8,114 nt of DNA. Origin: Desulfobulbaceae bacterium. GTDB taxonomy: Bacteria; Desulfobacterota; Desulfobulbia; Desulfobulbales; Desulfocapsaceae. This document shows, piece by piece, positions 1 to 5,338 of the stretch. Numbering within the stretch: the stretch's first letter is position 1; each line of letters starts with the position of its first letter. The DNA is taken from NCBI GenBank assembly GCA_030632405.1, contig DAOVUU010000093.1:1-8114 (forward strand). The letters run 5' to 3'. Under the pieces are notes generated by a model. That model saw nothing but the letters and a program-made list of their open reading frames with translations. It had not been told where the DNA came from and made no database searches. A program made the position numbers and the translations under genes.

Positions 1-109
1 ACAAATGGTCAGGCTCCACAAGGGCAAAATCACAGCCCGGAGCGATGGGCCGGGCAAAGGAGCAACATTTACAGTTTCTTTGCCTCGAAAGGAGACGACT
101 GCACCCTGA
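1..109 (+). CDS. Histidine kinase, C-terminal fragment (cut by window edge)
   Basis: This is the end of a sensor histidine kinase; only about 35 residues are in the window. The frame starting at base 2 reads MVRLHKGKITARSDGPGKGA followed by TFTVSLPR and a short tail, ending in TGA at 107-109. The H-x-G-x-I-x-A-x-S-x-G-x-G-x-G-A-T-F stretch is the G2 box and last beta strand of the HATPase_c ATP-binding domain, where ATP for autophosphorylation is held. The internal ATG at 5 is not a start, because this stretch is the very end of a much longer domain. A complete response regulator begins 36 bases downstream in the same direction, so the two probably form a cognate pair in one operon. The sensor domain, and hence the signal, lies outside the window. 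Confidence 0.85.
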   Translation, partial: QMVRLHKGKITARSDGPGKGATFTVSLPRKETTAP

Positions 110-145
110 GGGGACAACTGCACAAATTACAAGAAGGGTAAGCCG

Positions 146-874
146 GTGGGAACAACAGCCAGAAATAAAATTTTAATTATTGAAGATGACCCCCATATCG
201 CTGAAGGGATCGAGTTGAACTTAATCCTACAGGATTACGAAGTGAAGGTGGCAAGTAACGGGATTGATGGTCTGGAGGCATGGAAACAGTGGTGCCCCCA
301 CCTGATTGTTCTCGACCTGATGCTGCCGGGGATCGACGGGATGCAGATTCTTAAAAATATCCGCCTGGAGGATGATCGACTACCTATCCTGATCCTGTCG
401 GCCAAAGGAGATCCATCCGATAAAATTGACGGCCTTATCGAAAGAGTGGACGATTATATGACCAAACCCTTTAACCTGGAGGAATTCCTGCTGCGAATCA
501 AACGTCTGCTGACCAGGGATCAATGGCTGCAGGAACAGGACGATTCTTTTACAGCCAATTCAAATAAGCAAAAACCGTACATCTTTGGAAAAAACAGCGT
601 CGACTTTTCCACCGGCCAGGCTGAATGCCGGGCCGGCAATATCCAGCTGACCGAGCAGGAAATCAAGCTGCTCAAGCTCTTTATTGTGAATAAGGGCAAA
701 CCCCTTTCACGGAGTAAATTGCTGGAAATCGGCTGGGGTTACAGCAAAGGGACATCAACCCGCACCGTGGATAATTACATCGTCCGTCTGCGTCGATATT
801 TTGAAGAGAATCCCAAAAGACCGCGGTATTTTAAAAGCCGCCGCTCTCTTGGATATCTGTTTGATCATAACTGA
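146..874 (+). CDS. OmpR/PhoB-family two-component response regulator
   Basis: DNA-binding response regulator of 242 residues, the usual length for the OmpR/PhoB class. The receiver domain (about 8-125) has the acidic pair D14/D15, the phospho-acceptor D57 in VLDLMLPG, the Ser at 85 in the switch position, and K107 in the TKPF loop. A winged-helix domain (about 165-240) follows, with the recognition helix near RTVDNYIVRLRR (206-217) and the wing at RRSLGYLF. The GTG start is supported by AGAAGG at 132-137, eight bases upstream. It follows a kinase fragment closely and is presumably phosphorylated by it. One oddity: the motif normally reading GADDY reads RVDDY (100-104), so the usual Gly-Ala pair before the two Asp residues is Arg-Val. 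The last codons and the stop lie inside a repeat shared with the far end of the MarR gene. Target genes are unknown; nothing shows that it controls the downstream importer. Confidence 0.93.
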   Translation: MGTTARNKILIIEDDPHIAEGIELNLILQDYEVKVASNGIDGLEAWKQWCPHLIVLDLMLPGIDGMQILKNIRLEDDRLPILILSAKGDPSDKIDGLIERVDDYMTKPFNLEEFLLRIKRLLTRDQWLQEQDDSFTANSNKQKPYIFGKNSVDFSTGQAECRAGNIQLTEQEIKLLKLFIVNKGKPLSRSKLLEIGWGYSKGTSTRTVDNYIVRLRRYFEENPKRPRYFKSRRSLGYLFDHN

Positions 875-893
875 TGGCATCGTAAAAAAGTCC
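862..893 (+). repeat. Direct repeat copy 1 (GATGGCRTCGYAAAAA type)
   Basis: This copy reads TGATCATAA, then two extra bases, then GATGGCATCGTAAAAAAGTC and a final C. It matches positions 1408-1436 in the same orientation, apart from a 2-base gap, a 1-base change in A-run length and a few substitutions. It covers the last four codons and stop of the response regulator and the gap before the convergent MarR gene. I recall similar strings as common intergenic motifs in Desulfobacterales, but that needs a genome search. Confidence 0.6.
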
Positions 894-898
894 ATATT

Positions 899-1396
899 TC
901 ATGGATCTTTCGAACCCACCGAACCGATTATCATCATCGGGGAGGCATCAATCTTTTCTGCTGACATCATAGAGACAACACGCTCAAATGAGCTTTCGAT
1001 CATTAACTGTTCCCAAACCTCCAACCTGGAAAATCGCTCTGTAAACTGTTCCTGAAGAAGCGGGGGGACTTCTTTCAATATAGCTCTTCCTTTCTCCATA
1101 AGAGCGACATTGGTTTTCCGTTTATCATCCAGACTTCTCTCTCTTGTGATGTACTCTTTTTTTTCAAGACGTTTTGTAATGTCAGTAACGGTGGCCTGAC
1201 TTAAACTGACATTTTTTGAGAGCTGTGTCACTGAAAGCTGACCGTGGGTCAGTAATGACTGCAGTATAATCAACTGCGGTCCGGTCAAACCAAATTTTTT
1301 CTGCAGACTGGTTGAATGCTGATCTATCGCCTGAATTATTTTCCTTAAGGCTATTAAAAAGACCCTGCTTCGTTCATCACCTGTATTGTCCACCAT
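899..1396 (-). CDS. MarR-family transcriptional regulator
   Basis: Cytoplasmic dimeric winged-helix regulator, 165 residues from the chosen ATG, a normal MarR length. Numbered from that start: a helical N-terminus (about 8-35), the pattern FGLTGPQLIILQSLL (35-49), the HTH LSVTQLSKNVSLSQATVTDI (54-73) with its recognition helix from about 65, then KRLEKKEYITRERSLDDKRK, whose D-D-K-R-K segment is the typical MarR wing. Helices after 100 form the dimer interface. The ATG at 1396 is preferred because AGAAGAGAGGG lies just upstream; an in-frame ATG at 1414 and TTG at 1429 are possible but sit inside the repeat and lack an evident ribosome site. The gene is divergent from the importer operon across ~400 bp, the classic arrangement for a local repressor that also represses itself. 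The FGLTGPQL segment resembles a subgroup I associate with compatible-solute loci, but that is recollection only. The ligand is unknown. Confidence 0.9.
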   Translation of the reverse strand: MVDNTGDERSRVFLIALRKIIQAIDQHSTSLQKKFGLTGPQLIILQSLLTHGQLSVTQLSKNVSLSQATVTDITKRLEKKEYITRERSLDDKRKTNVALMEKGRAILKEVPPLLQEQFTERFSRLEVWEQLMIESSFERVVSMMSAEKIDASPMMIIGSVGSKDP

Positions 1397-1407
1397 ACCC
1401 TCTCTTC

Positions 1408-1436
1408 TGATCATATGATGGCGTCGCAAAAAGTCC
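1408..1436 (+). repeat. Direct repeat copy 2 (GATGGCRTCGYAAAAA type)
   Basis: This copy reads TGATCATAT, then GATGGCGTCGCAAAAAGTCC. It has the same orientation as 862-893, so the two copies bracket the MarR gene as direct repeats. It lies just upstream of the MarR start on the minus strand, between that start and the gene's probable promoter, and would be transcribed as part of the MarR leader. Confidence 0.6.
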
Positions 1437-1469
1437 GACCCCTTCGTTGTAGGTTTTTATGAGTTCATC

Positions 1470-1498
1470 ATCATATAGGAACCATTTATTGGTCATAA
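1470..1498 (-). promoter_or_regulatory. Candidate MarR gene promoter
   Basis: On the minus strand, TATGAT (plus-strand 1470-1475, five of six matches to the -10 consensus) lies 17 bases from TTATGA (1493-1498), a weak -35. It would give a leader of about 65 bases before the MarR ATG, running through repeat copy 2. The -35 overlaps the inverted repeat at 1489-1503, which would suit autorepression. This is inferred from consensus matching only. Confidence 0.3.
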
Positions 1499-1503
1499 AC
1501 CAA
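1489..1503. promoter_or_regulatory. Inverted repeat TTGGT-N5-ACCAA, possible operator
   Basis: Perfect 5-bp arms around a 5-base centre (TTGGTCATAAACCAA). It overlaps the candidate -35 of the MarR gene, so it is a possible autoregulatory site. Five-bp arms can arise by chance in DNA of this composition, so support is weak. Confidence 0.25.
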
Positions 1504-1602
1504 CTTTAAAAACCATAGTGTTCGATATATTTTACCAGTTAAATCATAAAGCCTCATGCAAAACATTTCAATAAAAATGGTGCTTCAGCTTACAGTCTAC
1601 GG

Positions 1603-1631
1603 TTGACAAATTAGTTAGTATACGATATGTT
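1603..1631 (+). promoter_or_regulatory. Candidate sigma-70 promoter for the importer operon
   Basis: A perfect TTGACA (1603-1608) is followed after a 17-base spacer by TATGTT (1626-1631, four of six -10 matches). Transcription would start near 1638 and leave a leader of about 170 bases before the first permease. The imperfect palindrome GTATACGATATGTTTAC (1618-1634) overlaps the -10, where a repressor would block polymerase. Confidence 0.45.
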
Positions 1632-1746
1632 TACGCAAAGTAATACAGTACCTACTTTTCAAGAATACACTGTCTGTGACTCCCCCCAGAAATAACGCCT
1701 AAAATTGTCTGAGGTCGTAATCAGCAAAGATAAGTGTAGGGTAAAA

Positions 1747-1752
1747 TATAAT
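1747..1752 (+). promoter_or_regulatory. Perfect TATAAT box, second candidate -10
   Basis: This is a consensus -10 hexamer about 60 bases upstream of the first permease start. No recognisable -35 lies 16-18 bases upstream (the bases there read AGCAAAGA), so a promoter here would need an activator or be weak. It directly abuts the palindrome at 1751-1769. Confidence 0.3.
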
Positions 1753-1769
1753 AGCTACTGGGTACCTAT
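1751..1769. promoter_or_regulatory. Imperfect palindrome, candidate operator
   Basis: ATAGCTACTGGGTACCTAT has 8-bp arms with seven of eight positions paired around a TGG centre. At 19 bp it is the size of a typical MarR-dimer operator. It sits immediately downstream of the TATAAT box, covering the expected transcription start, and between the TTGACA promoter and the first permease gene. Either promoter could be blocked from here. Binding by the divergent MarR protein is inference. Confidence 0.35.
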
Positions 1770-1810
1770 AAGCTGTCCTGCGTAAGTGCGGTCAGATAAA
1801 ACAAATCTCT

Positions 1811-2770
1811 ATGAAAAATGTTTTAATATTAATTGCCAAACGGTTCGCTGCGAGTCTACTCACTGTTTTTATTGTCTCAGTGATTATTTTTATCGGGGTG
1901 GAGCTGTTGCCCGGTGATGTAGCGGAAACGGTATTGGGACAGTCAGCAACACCCGAAACTGTAGAGGCGTTTCGAAAAGAGCTCAAACTCGACCTAGAGC
2001 CGCATGTCCGATACGGAGCATGGCTGAAAGATTTTGTCAATGGCGACTTTGGCAATTCTCTTGCCAACGGCAGGCCTGTTTCCGAATTGATCGGCTGGCG
2101 GCTTACCAACACACTCTTTCTGGCACTGATCACTTCTATTATCGCAATTCCTCTGGCTATTTGCCTGGGGATGCTTGCAGCATTCTACCGTAACAGTTTT
2201 TTTGACAAACTGATTTCAGTCACCACACTTTCGTTTATCTCTTTTCCGGAATTCTTTATTGCATACATCCTGATCGCTGTTTTTTCTGTTCAACTGGGCA
2301 TCTTCCCAAGTCTTGCAATCATAGATAAGCATATGGGCTTTGGTGCCAAATTATTTGCCGTTTTGCTGCCTTCCCTGACACTCACCTGTGTGGTAACTGC
2401 ACACATGATGCGCCAGACAAGGGCAGCCATTATCAACGTACTGGCCAGTGCGTATATTGAAATGGCTGAGATAAAGGGGATAAACCGCTTAAGAATCATT
2501 GTCCATCATGCGTTTCCCAATTCATTGTCCCCTGTAATTAATGTAATTGCAGTCAATATCGCATATCTCATCGTTGGTGTTGTCATCGTGGAGGTTGTGT
2601 TTGTATACCCGGGACTGGGACAACTGCTGGTAGACTCAGTCGCCAAAAGAGATCTTCCTGTTGTGCAGGCGTCCGGACTGATATTTTCGTTTGTTTTTAT
2701 TTTTCTCAACCTTGCGGCTGATGTTCTCTCCATGCTCTCCAACCCTAAGTTGAGACAATCTAAAATCTGA
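1811..2770 (+). CDS. ABC importer permease, DppB/OppB type
   Basis: Inner-membrane subunit of a peptide/nickel-class (BPD_transp_1) ABC importer, 319 residues, normal for DppB. Membrane segments lie at roughly 12-34, 101-124, 134-165, 181-200, 245-267 and 286-308, with a large periplasmic loop after the first. That loop carries family signatures: ELLPGD (31-36), RYGAWL (68-73) and GDFGNSL (78-84). The EAA coupling loop that docks on the ATPase is at about 214-240 (AYIEMAEIKGINRLRIIVHH). The C-terminal VFVYPGLGQLLVDSVAKRDLP is also typical. The ATG at 1811 gives a complete N-terminal helix, but no Shine-Dalgarno sequence is evident, so initiation may be weak. It is the first gene of the importer operon; the next permease starts 12 bases after its stop. 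The substrate cannot be read from a permease. Confidence 0.95.
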   Translation: MKNVLILIAKRFAASLLTVFIVSVIIFIGVELLPGDVAETVLGQSATPETVEAFRKELKLDLEPHVRYGAWLKDFVNGDFGNSLANGRPVSELIGWRLTNTLFLALITSIIAIPLAICLGMLAAFYRNSFFDKLISVTTLSFISFPEFFIAYILIAVFSVQLGIFPSLAIIDKHMGFGAKLFAVLLPSLTLTCVVTAHMMRQTRAAIINVLASAYIEMAEIKGINRLRIIVHHAFPNSLSPVINVIAVNIAYLIVGVVIVEVVFVYPGLGQLLVDSVAKRDLPVVQASGLIFSFVFIFLNLAADVLSMLSNPKLRQSKI

Positions 2771-2782
2771 CAGGTTATTTTT

Positions 2783-3601
2783 GTGCTAAAACTATTACGT
2801 CAATCCCCGCTCTCTGCCCAAATCGGCATGGCTATTGTTCTCCTCAATATCATGGCGGCTGTTTTTGCCCCCATAATTGCACCTTATGGAGAAACCAGTG
2901 TGGTCGGGGATGTTTGGGAAGTTTTTTCCTTAAAATATTATTTCGGTACAGACCATATTGGCAGGGATCTGTTTACACGGATGATGTATGGCGCAAGAAA
3001 TACAATCACCCTGGCCTTCATAACAACATTTCTTTCCTTCCTGGTTGGATCATCACTGGGCTTCATTGCTGCTGTCAAGGGTGACTGGACAGATACTCTA
3101 TTGAGCCGGGGTGTTGATATTATCATGGCATTTCCAACGCTTATATTTGCCTTGATGATTTTATCCGTAATGGGATCTTCCATTCCTACCCTCATTTTCA
3201 CCATAGCCATCCTCGACTCCACCCGGGTTTACCGGCTCTCCAGAGCAGTCGCCATGGATATTGAGGTGATGGAATATGTTGAAGCAGCAAGACTGAGGGG
3301 CGAAGGCCTCTGGTGGATCATGCGTCATGAAATTCTACCCAATGCCATGCCGCCTCTCATGGCGGAATTTGGTTTACGATTCTGTTTTGTCTTTCTCTTT
3401 ATTGCCTCGTTAAGCTTTCTGGGCCTGGGATTACAGCCGCCCCTGGCAGACTGGGGAGGAATGGTCAGGGAAAACGCAGGAGCAATTACCTTTGGAATAT
3501 ATACTCCTTTAATACCTGCCGGTGCTATTGCCCTTTTAACCGTGGGGGTCAATCTGATTGTCGATTGGTTTTTACATTTATCTAGCGGCCTGCATGAGTA
3601 A
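2783..3601 (+). CDS. ABC importer permease, DppC/OppC type
   Basis: Second membrane subunit, 272 residues, expected to pair with the DppB-like protein. It has the DppC hallmarks: a short N-terminal helix (about 13-33), the periplasmic motif FGTDHIGRDLFTRMMYGAR (54-72), an EAA loop at EYVEAARLRGEGLWWIMRHE (164-183) followed by ILPN, and SFLGLGLQPPLADWGGMV (211-228). Further membrane segments are near 76-98, 111-130, 133-148, 198-218 and 241-263. The start is GTG, 12 bases after the previous stop, with only a weak AGG about eight bases upstream, so translation may be coupled to the upstream gene. The C-terminus ends in HLSSGLHE rather than the common LRDALDP-like ending, a modest divergence. 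Co-transcription with the gene upstream is clear from spacing; an 82-base gap with a hairpin follows. Confidence 0.95.
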   Translation: MLKLLRQSPLSAQIGMAIVLLNIMAAVFAPIIAPYGETSVVGDVWEVFSLKYYFGTDHIGRDLFTRMMYGARNTITLAFITTFLSFLVGSSLGFIAAVKGDWTDTLLSRGVDIIMAFPTLIFALMILSVMGSSIPTLIFTIAILDSTRVYRLSRAVAMDIEVMEYVEAARLRGEGLWWIMRHEILPNAMPPLMAEFGLRFCFVFLFIASLSFLGLGLQPPLADWGGMVRENAGAITFGIYTPLIPAGAIALLTVGVNLIVDWFLHLSSGLHE

Positions 3602-3640
3602 GAAAGGACAACACCCCAGGTTAAATAGGCTGAAACACTG

Positions 3641-3655
3641 ACCGCCTTTGGCGGT
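3641..3655 (+). promoter_or_regulatory. Intercistronic hairpin between permease and ATPase genes
   Basis: ACCGCC-TTT-GGCGGT is a perfect 6-bp GC-rich stem with a 3-base loop in the 82-base gap between the second permease and the ATPase gene. Outer GAA (3632-3634) and TTC (3656-3658) could extend it with an unpaired bulge. No T-run follows, so it is not a standard terminator. It could stabilise or separate the messages and so set the ratio of permease to ATPase and binding protein. Confidence 0.5.
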
Positions 3656-3683
3656 TTCACGAAAACAAAGAGTTGGAAATAAA

Positions 3684-5300
3684 ATGAATAACTTACTGGA
3701 AATAAAAAATCTGTATATTGAAGCCTTCTACGAAGAACAATGGCAGCCTATTGTTCGCAACATCAGTCTTAATCTGAAAAGAGGTGAGGTTCTCGGTCTT
3801 ATCGGTGAATCCGGCGCAGGTAAATCCACCATTGGACTGGCAGCCATGGGCTACACTCGCCAGGGATGTCGTCTTGCATCGGGATCTATCAATCTCGACG
3901 GGACGGAATTGATGGGTGCATCTGATGAAGAGTTGAAAGCAGTCAGAGGATCGAAAATTGCCTATGTGGCTCAGAGTGCCGCAGCATCCTTTAACCCGTC
4001 ACACCGGGTCATAAAACAGTACGCAGAGGCACCGGTACAGCATGGACTGATGGGATATGAAGAGGCAGAGGAGGAAGCAGTTGAGCTCTACAGGCGTCTG
4101 TTTTTACCCACACCCGAAAAAATCGGCTACCGCTATCCCCATGAACTTTCGGGGGGCCAGCTCCAGCGATCCATGGTGGCCATGGCCATGTCCTGCAAAC
4201 CTGACATTATAGTCTTTGACGAACCGACAACCGCGCTGGATGTCACCACTCAGATTGAAGTTCTGGCCGCTGTGAAGGAAATTACAGAGAAAATGAACAA
4301 AGCAGCTCTTTACATCACCCATGATCTCGCGGTCGTAGCCCAGGTGGCCCACAGAATTATGGTACTCAGGAACGGCCGGCTTGTCGAAGAGGGTGAAACC
4401 TGCCAGTTACTTGAAAAACCTAAAGAGAAATATACCCGTGAACTGCTCAATGTCAGAAATACACGGCAGGAAAAACCCATTACTGACAAAATGGGTGTGA
4501 TCCTGAAGATTGAGAATGTGACTGCAACGTATACCGGGCAGGAAAATGTTCTTGAAGATATTGACCTGGTCGTAAGAAAAGGCAGAACGGTTGCACTTGT
4601 TGGAGAATCCGGCAGCGGGAAAAGTACTCTTGCCAAGGTGATAACCGGACTTCTACCTGCAACCCACGGCTCCGTATCATTTTTTGGGGAAATACTTCCT
4701 CCTGAACTGAAAAAAAGGACAAAAGAAGACCTCAGAAGAATGCAGATGATTTACCAGATGCCGGATACTGCATTAAATCCAAAGCAGAGCGTCAGAAAGG
4801 TGATCGGCAGACCCCTTGAATTCTATTTTGGAATCAAAGGAAAGGAAGCTGAAGAAAAGGTCAGAGAACTACTCAGAAAAATAGAACTGGATCCTGACAG
4901 CTATATTGACCGGCTGACGACCGAGCTTTCAGGCGGCGAAAAACAACGGATCTGCATTGCCAGAGCACTGGCTGCCGAACCGGAACTGATCATTTGTGAT
5001 GAGGTCACATCGGCACTGGACCAGCTTGTTGCAGAAGGCTTACTCGATCTTCTCCAGGATCTGCAAAATAAAACCGACGTCTCCTACCTGTTTATCACCC
5101 ATGACCTCGCAACAGTGAAGGCTATTGCAGACAAAATAGTGATCATGCTGAAAGGTAAAATAATAGAACAGGGCGAAAAAAAGCAAGTCCTGTCTCCGCC
5201 CCACCATGAATATACAGATAAACTGCTGGCATCGGTACCCGAAATGGATCCAAACTGGCTTGACAATCTTTTGGCCCAGCGTGCCTCAGCTTTTATCTGA
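3684..5300 (+). CDS. Fused double-ATPase of oligopeptide-type ABC importer (DppD-DppF fusion)
   Basis: Cytoplasmic protein with two complete ABC ATPase domains in one chain of 538 residues (GsiA/YejF-like layout), powering the two permeases. Domain 1: Walker A GESGAGKST (41-49), Q-loop Q97, signature LSGGQ (155-159), Walker B IIVFDE (175-180), H-loop H213. Domain 2: Walker A GESGSGKST (307-315), Q358, LSGGE (415-419), Walker B LIICDE (435-440), H473. All catalytic positions are intact in both halves. The second half ends with PHHEYTDKLL, the peptide-transporter C-terminal motif; the equivalent in the first half is degenerate (KEKYTRELL). The ATG at 3684 is chosen because GGA lies six bases upstream and homology begins right after it; an in-frame TTG at 3648 falls inside the hairpin and would add an unsupported 12 residues. 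The binding-protein gene follows after 38 bases. Confidence 0.95.
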   Translation: MNNLLEIKNLYIEAFYEEQWQPIVRNISLNLKRGEVLGLIGESGAGKSTIGLAAMGYTRQGCRLASGSINLDGTELMGASDEELKAVRGSKIAYVAQSAAASFNPSHRVIKQYAEAPVQHGLMGYEEAEEEAVELYRRLFLPTPEKIGYRYPHELSGGQLQRSMVAMAMSCKPDIIVFDEPTTALDVTTQIEVLAAVKEITEKMNKAALYITHDLAVVAQVAHRIMVLRNGRLVEEGETCQLLEKPKEKYTRELLNVRNTRQEKPITDKMGVILKIENVTATYTGQENVLEDIDLVVRKGRTVALVGESGSGKSTLAKVITGLLPATHGSVSFFGEILPPELKKRTKEDLRRMQMIYQMPDTALNPKQSVRKVIGRPLEFYFGIKGKEAEEKVRELLRKIELDPDSYIDRLTTELSGGEKQRICIARALAAEPELIICDEVTSALDQLVAEGLLDLLQDLQNKTDVSYLFITHDLATVKAIADKIVIMLKGKIIEQGEKKQVLSPPHHEYTDKLLASVPEMDPNWLDNLLAQRASAFI

Positions 5301-5322
5301 TTAAACAACCTGATTAACAATC
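5297..5322 (+). repeat. Tandem 13-bp imperfect duplication at ATPase stop
   Basis: CTGATTAAACAAC is followed directly by CTGATTAACAATC: two 13-base units differing by a one-base shift in the A-run. The first unit carries the TGA stop of the ATPase gene. The pair occupies most of the 38-base gap upstream of the binding-protein ribosome site, and looks like a slippage duplication. An effect on expression is not evident. Confidence 0.55.
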
Positions 5323-5323
5323 C

Positions 5324-5332
5324 AAGAAGGAG
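5324..5332 (+). promoter_or_regulatory. Strong ribosome binding site of the binding-protein gene
   Basis: AAGAAGGAG ends six bases before the ATG at 5339. It is by far the best Shine-Dalgarno sequence in the operon, consistent with the binding protein being made in excess over the membrane and ATPase subunits, whose sites are weak. Confidence 0.75.
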
Positions 5333-5338
5333 AAAAAA

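Larger units (their letters stand above)
1437..1810. other. Non-coding divergent control region
   Basis: This stretch between the MarR gene and the first permease has no convincing coding frame on either strand. It is distinctly more AT-rich than its neighbours and contains a candidate promoter for each direction plus several short inverted repeats (listed separately). I looked for tRNA-like, riboswitch-like and IS-end-like structures and saw none. Confidence 0.75.

Noticed and set aside
891..905. TCCAT-N5-ATGGA as a terminator between the response regulator and MarR genes
   Set aside because: The stem is only 5 bp, AT-rich, lacks a T-run and overlaps the MarR stop; too weak to call.
801..1055. 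Plus-strand open frame of 84 codons across the response-regulator end and the MarR gene
   Set aside because: It overlaps the response regulator in another frame and runs antisense through the MarR coding region; no ribosome site and no recognisable protein features.
1397..1429. Longer MarR starts at ATG 1414 or TTG 1429
   Set aside because: Both lie in the repeat and lack a Shine-Dalgarno sequence, while AGAAGAGAGGG precedes the ATG at 1396. The 1414 start cannot be fully excluded.
1640..1810. Possible riboswitch or regulatory RNA in the importer leader
   Set aside because: No recognisable aptamer core (SAM, cobalamin, glycine, TPP or similar) and no terminator/antiterminator pair before the first permease; only a short operator-like palindrome is visible.
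3648..3683. N-terminal extension of the ATPase from TTG at 3648
   Set aside because: The TTG lies inside a hairpin, has no ribosome site, and the extension does not look like ABC-domain sequence; the ATG at 3684 has GGA at proper distance and starts the domain directly.
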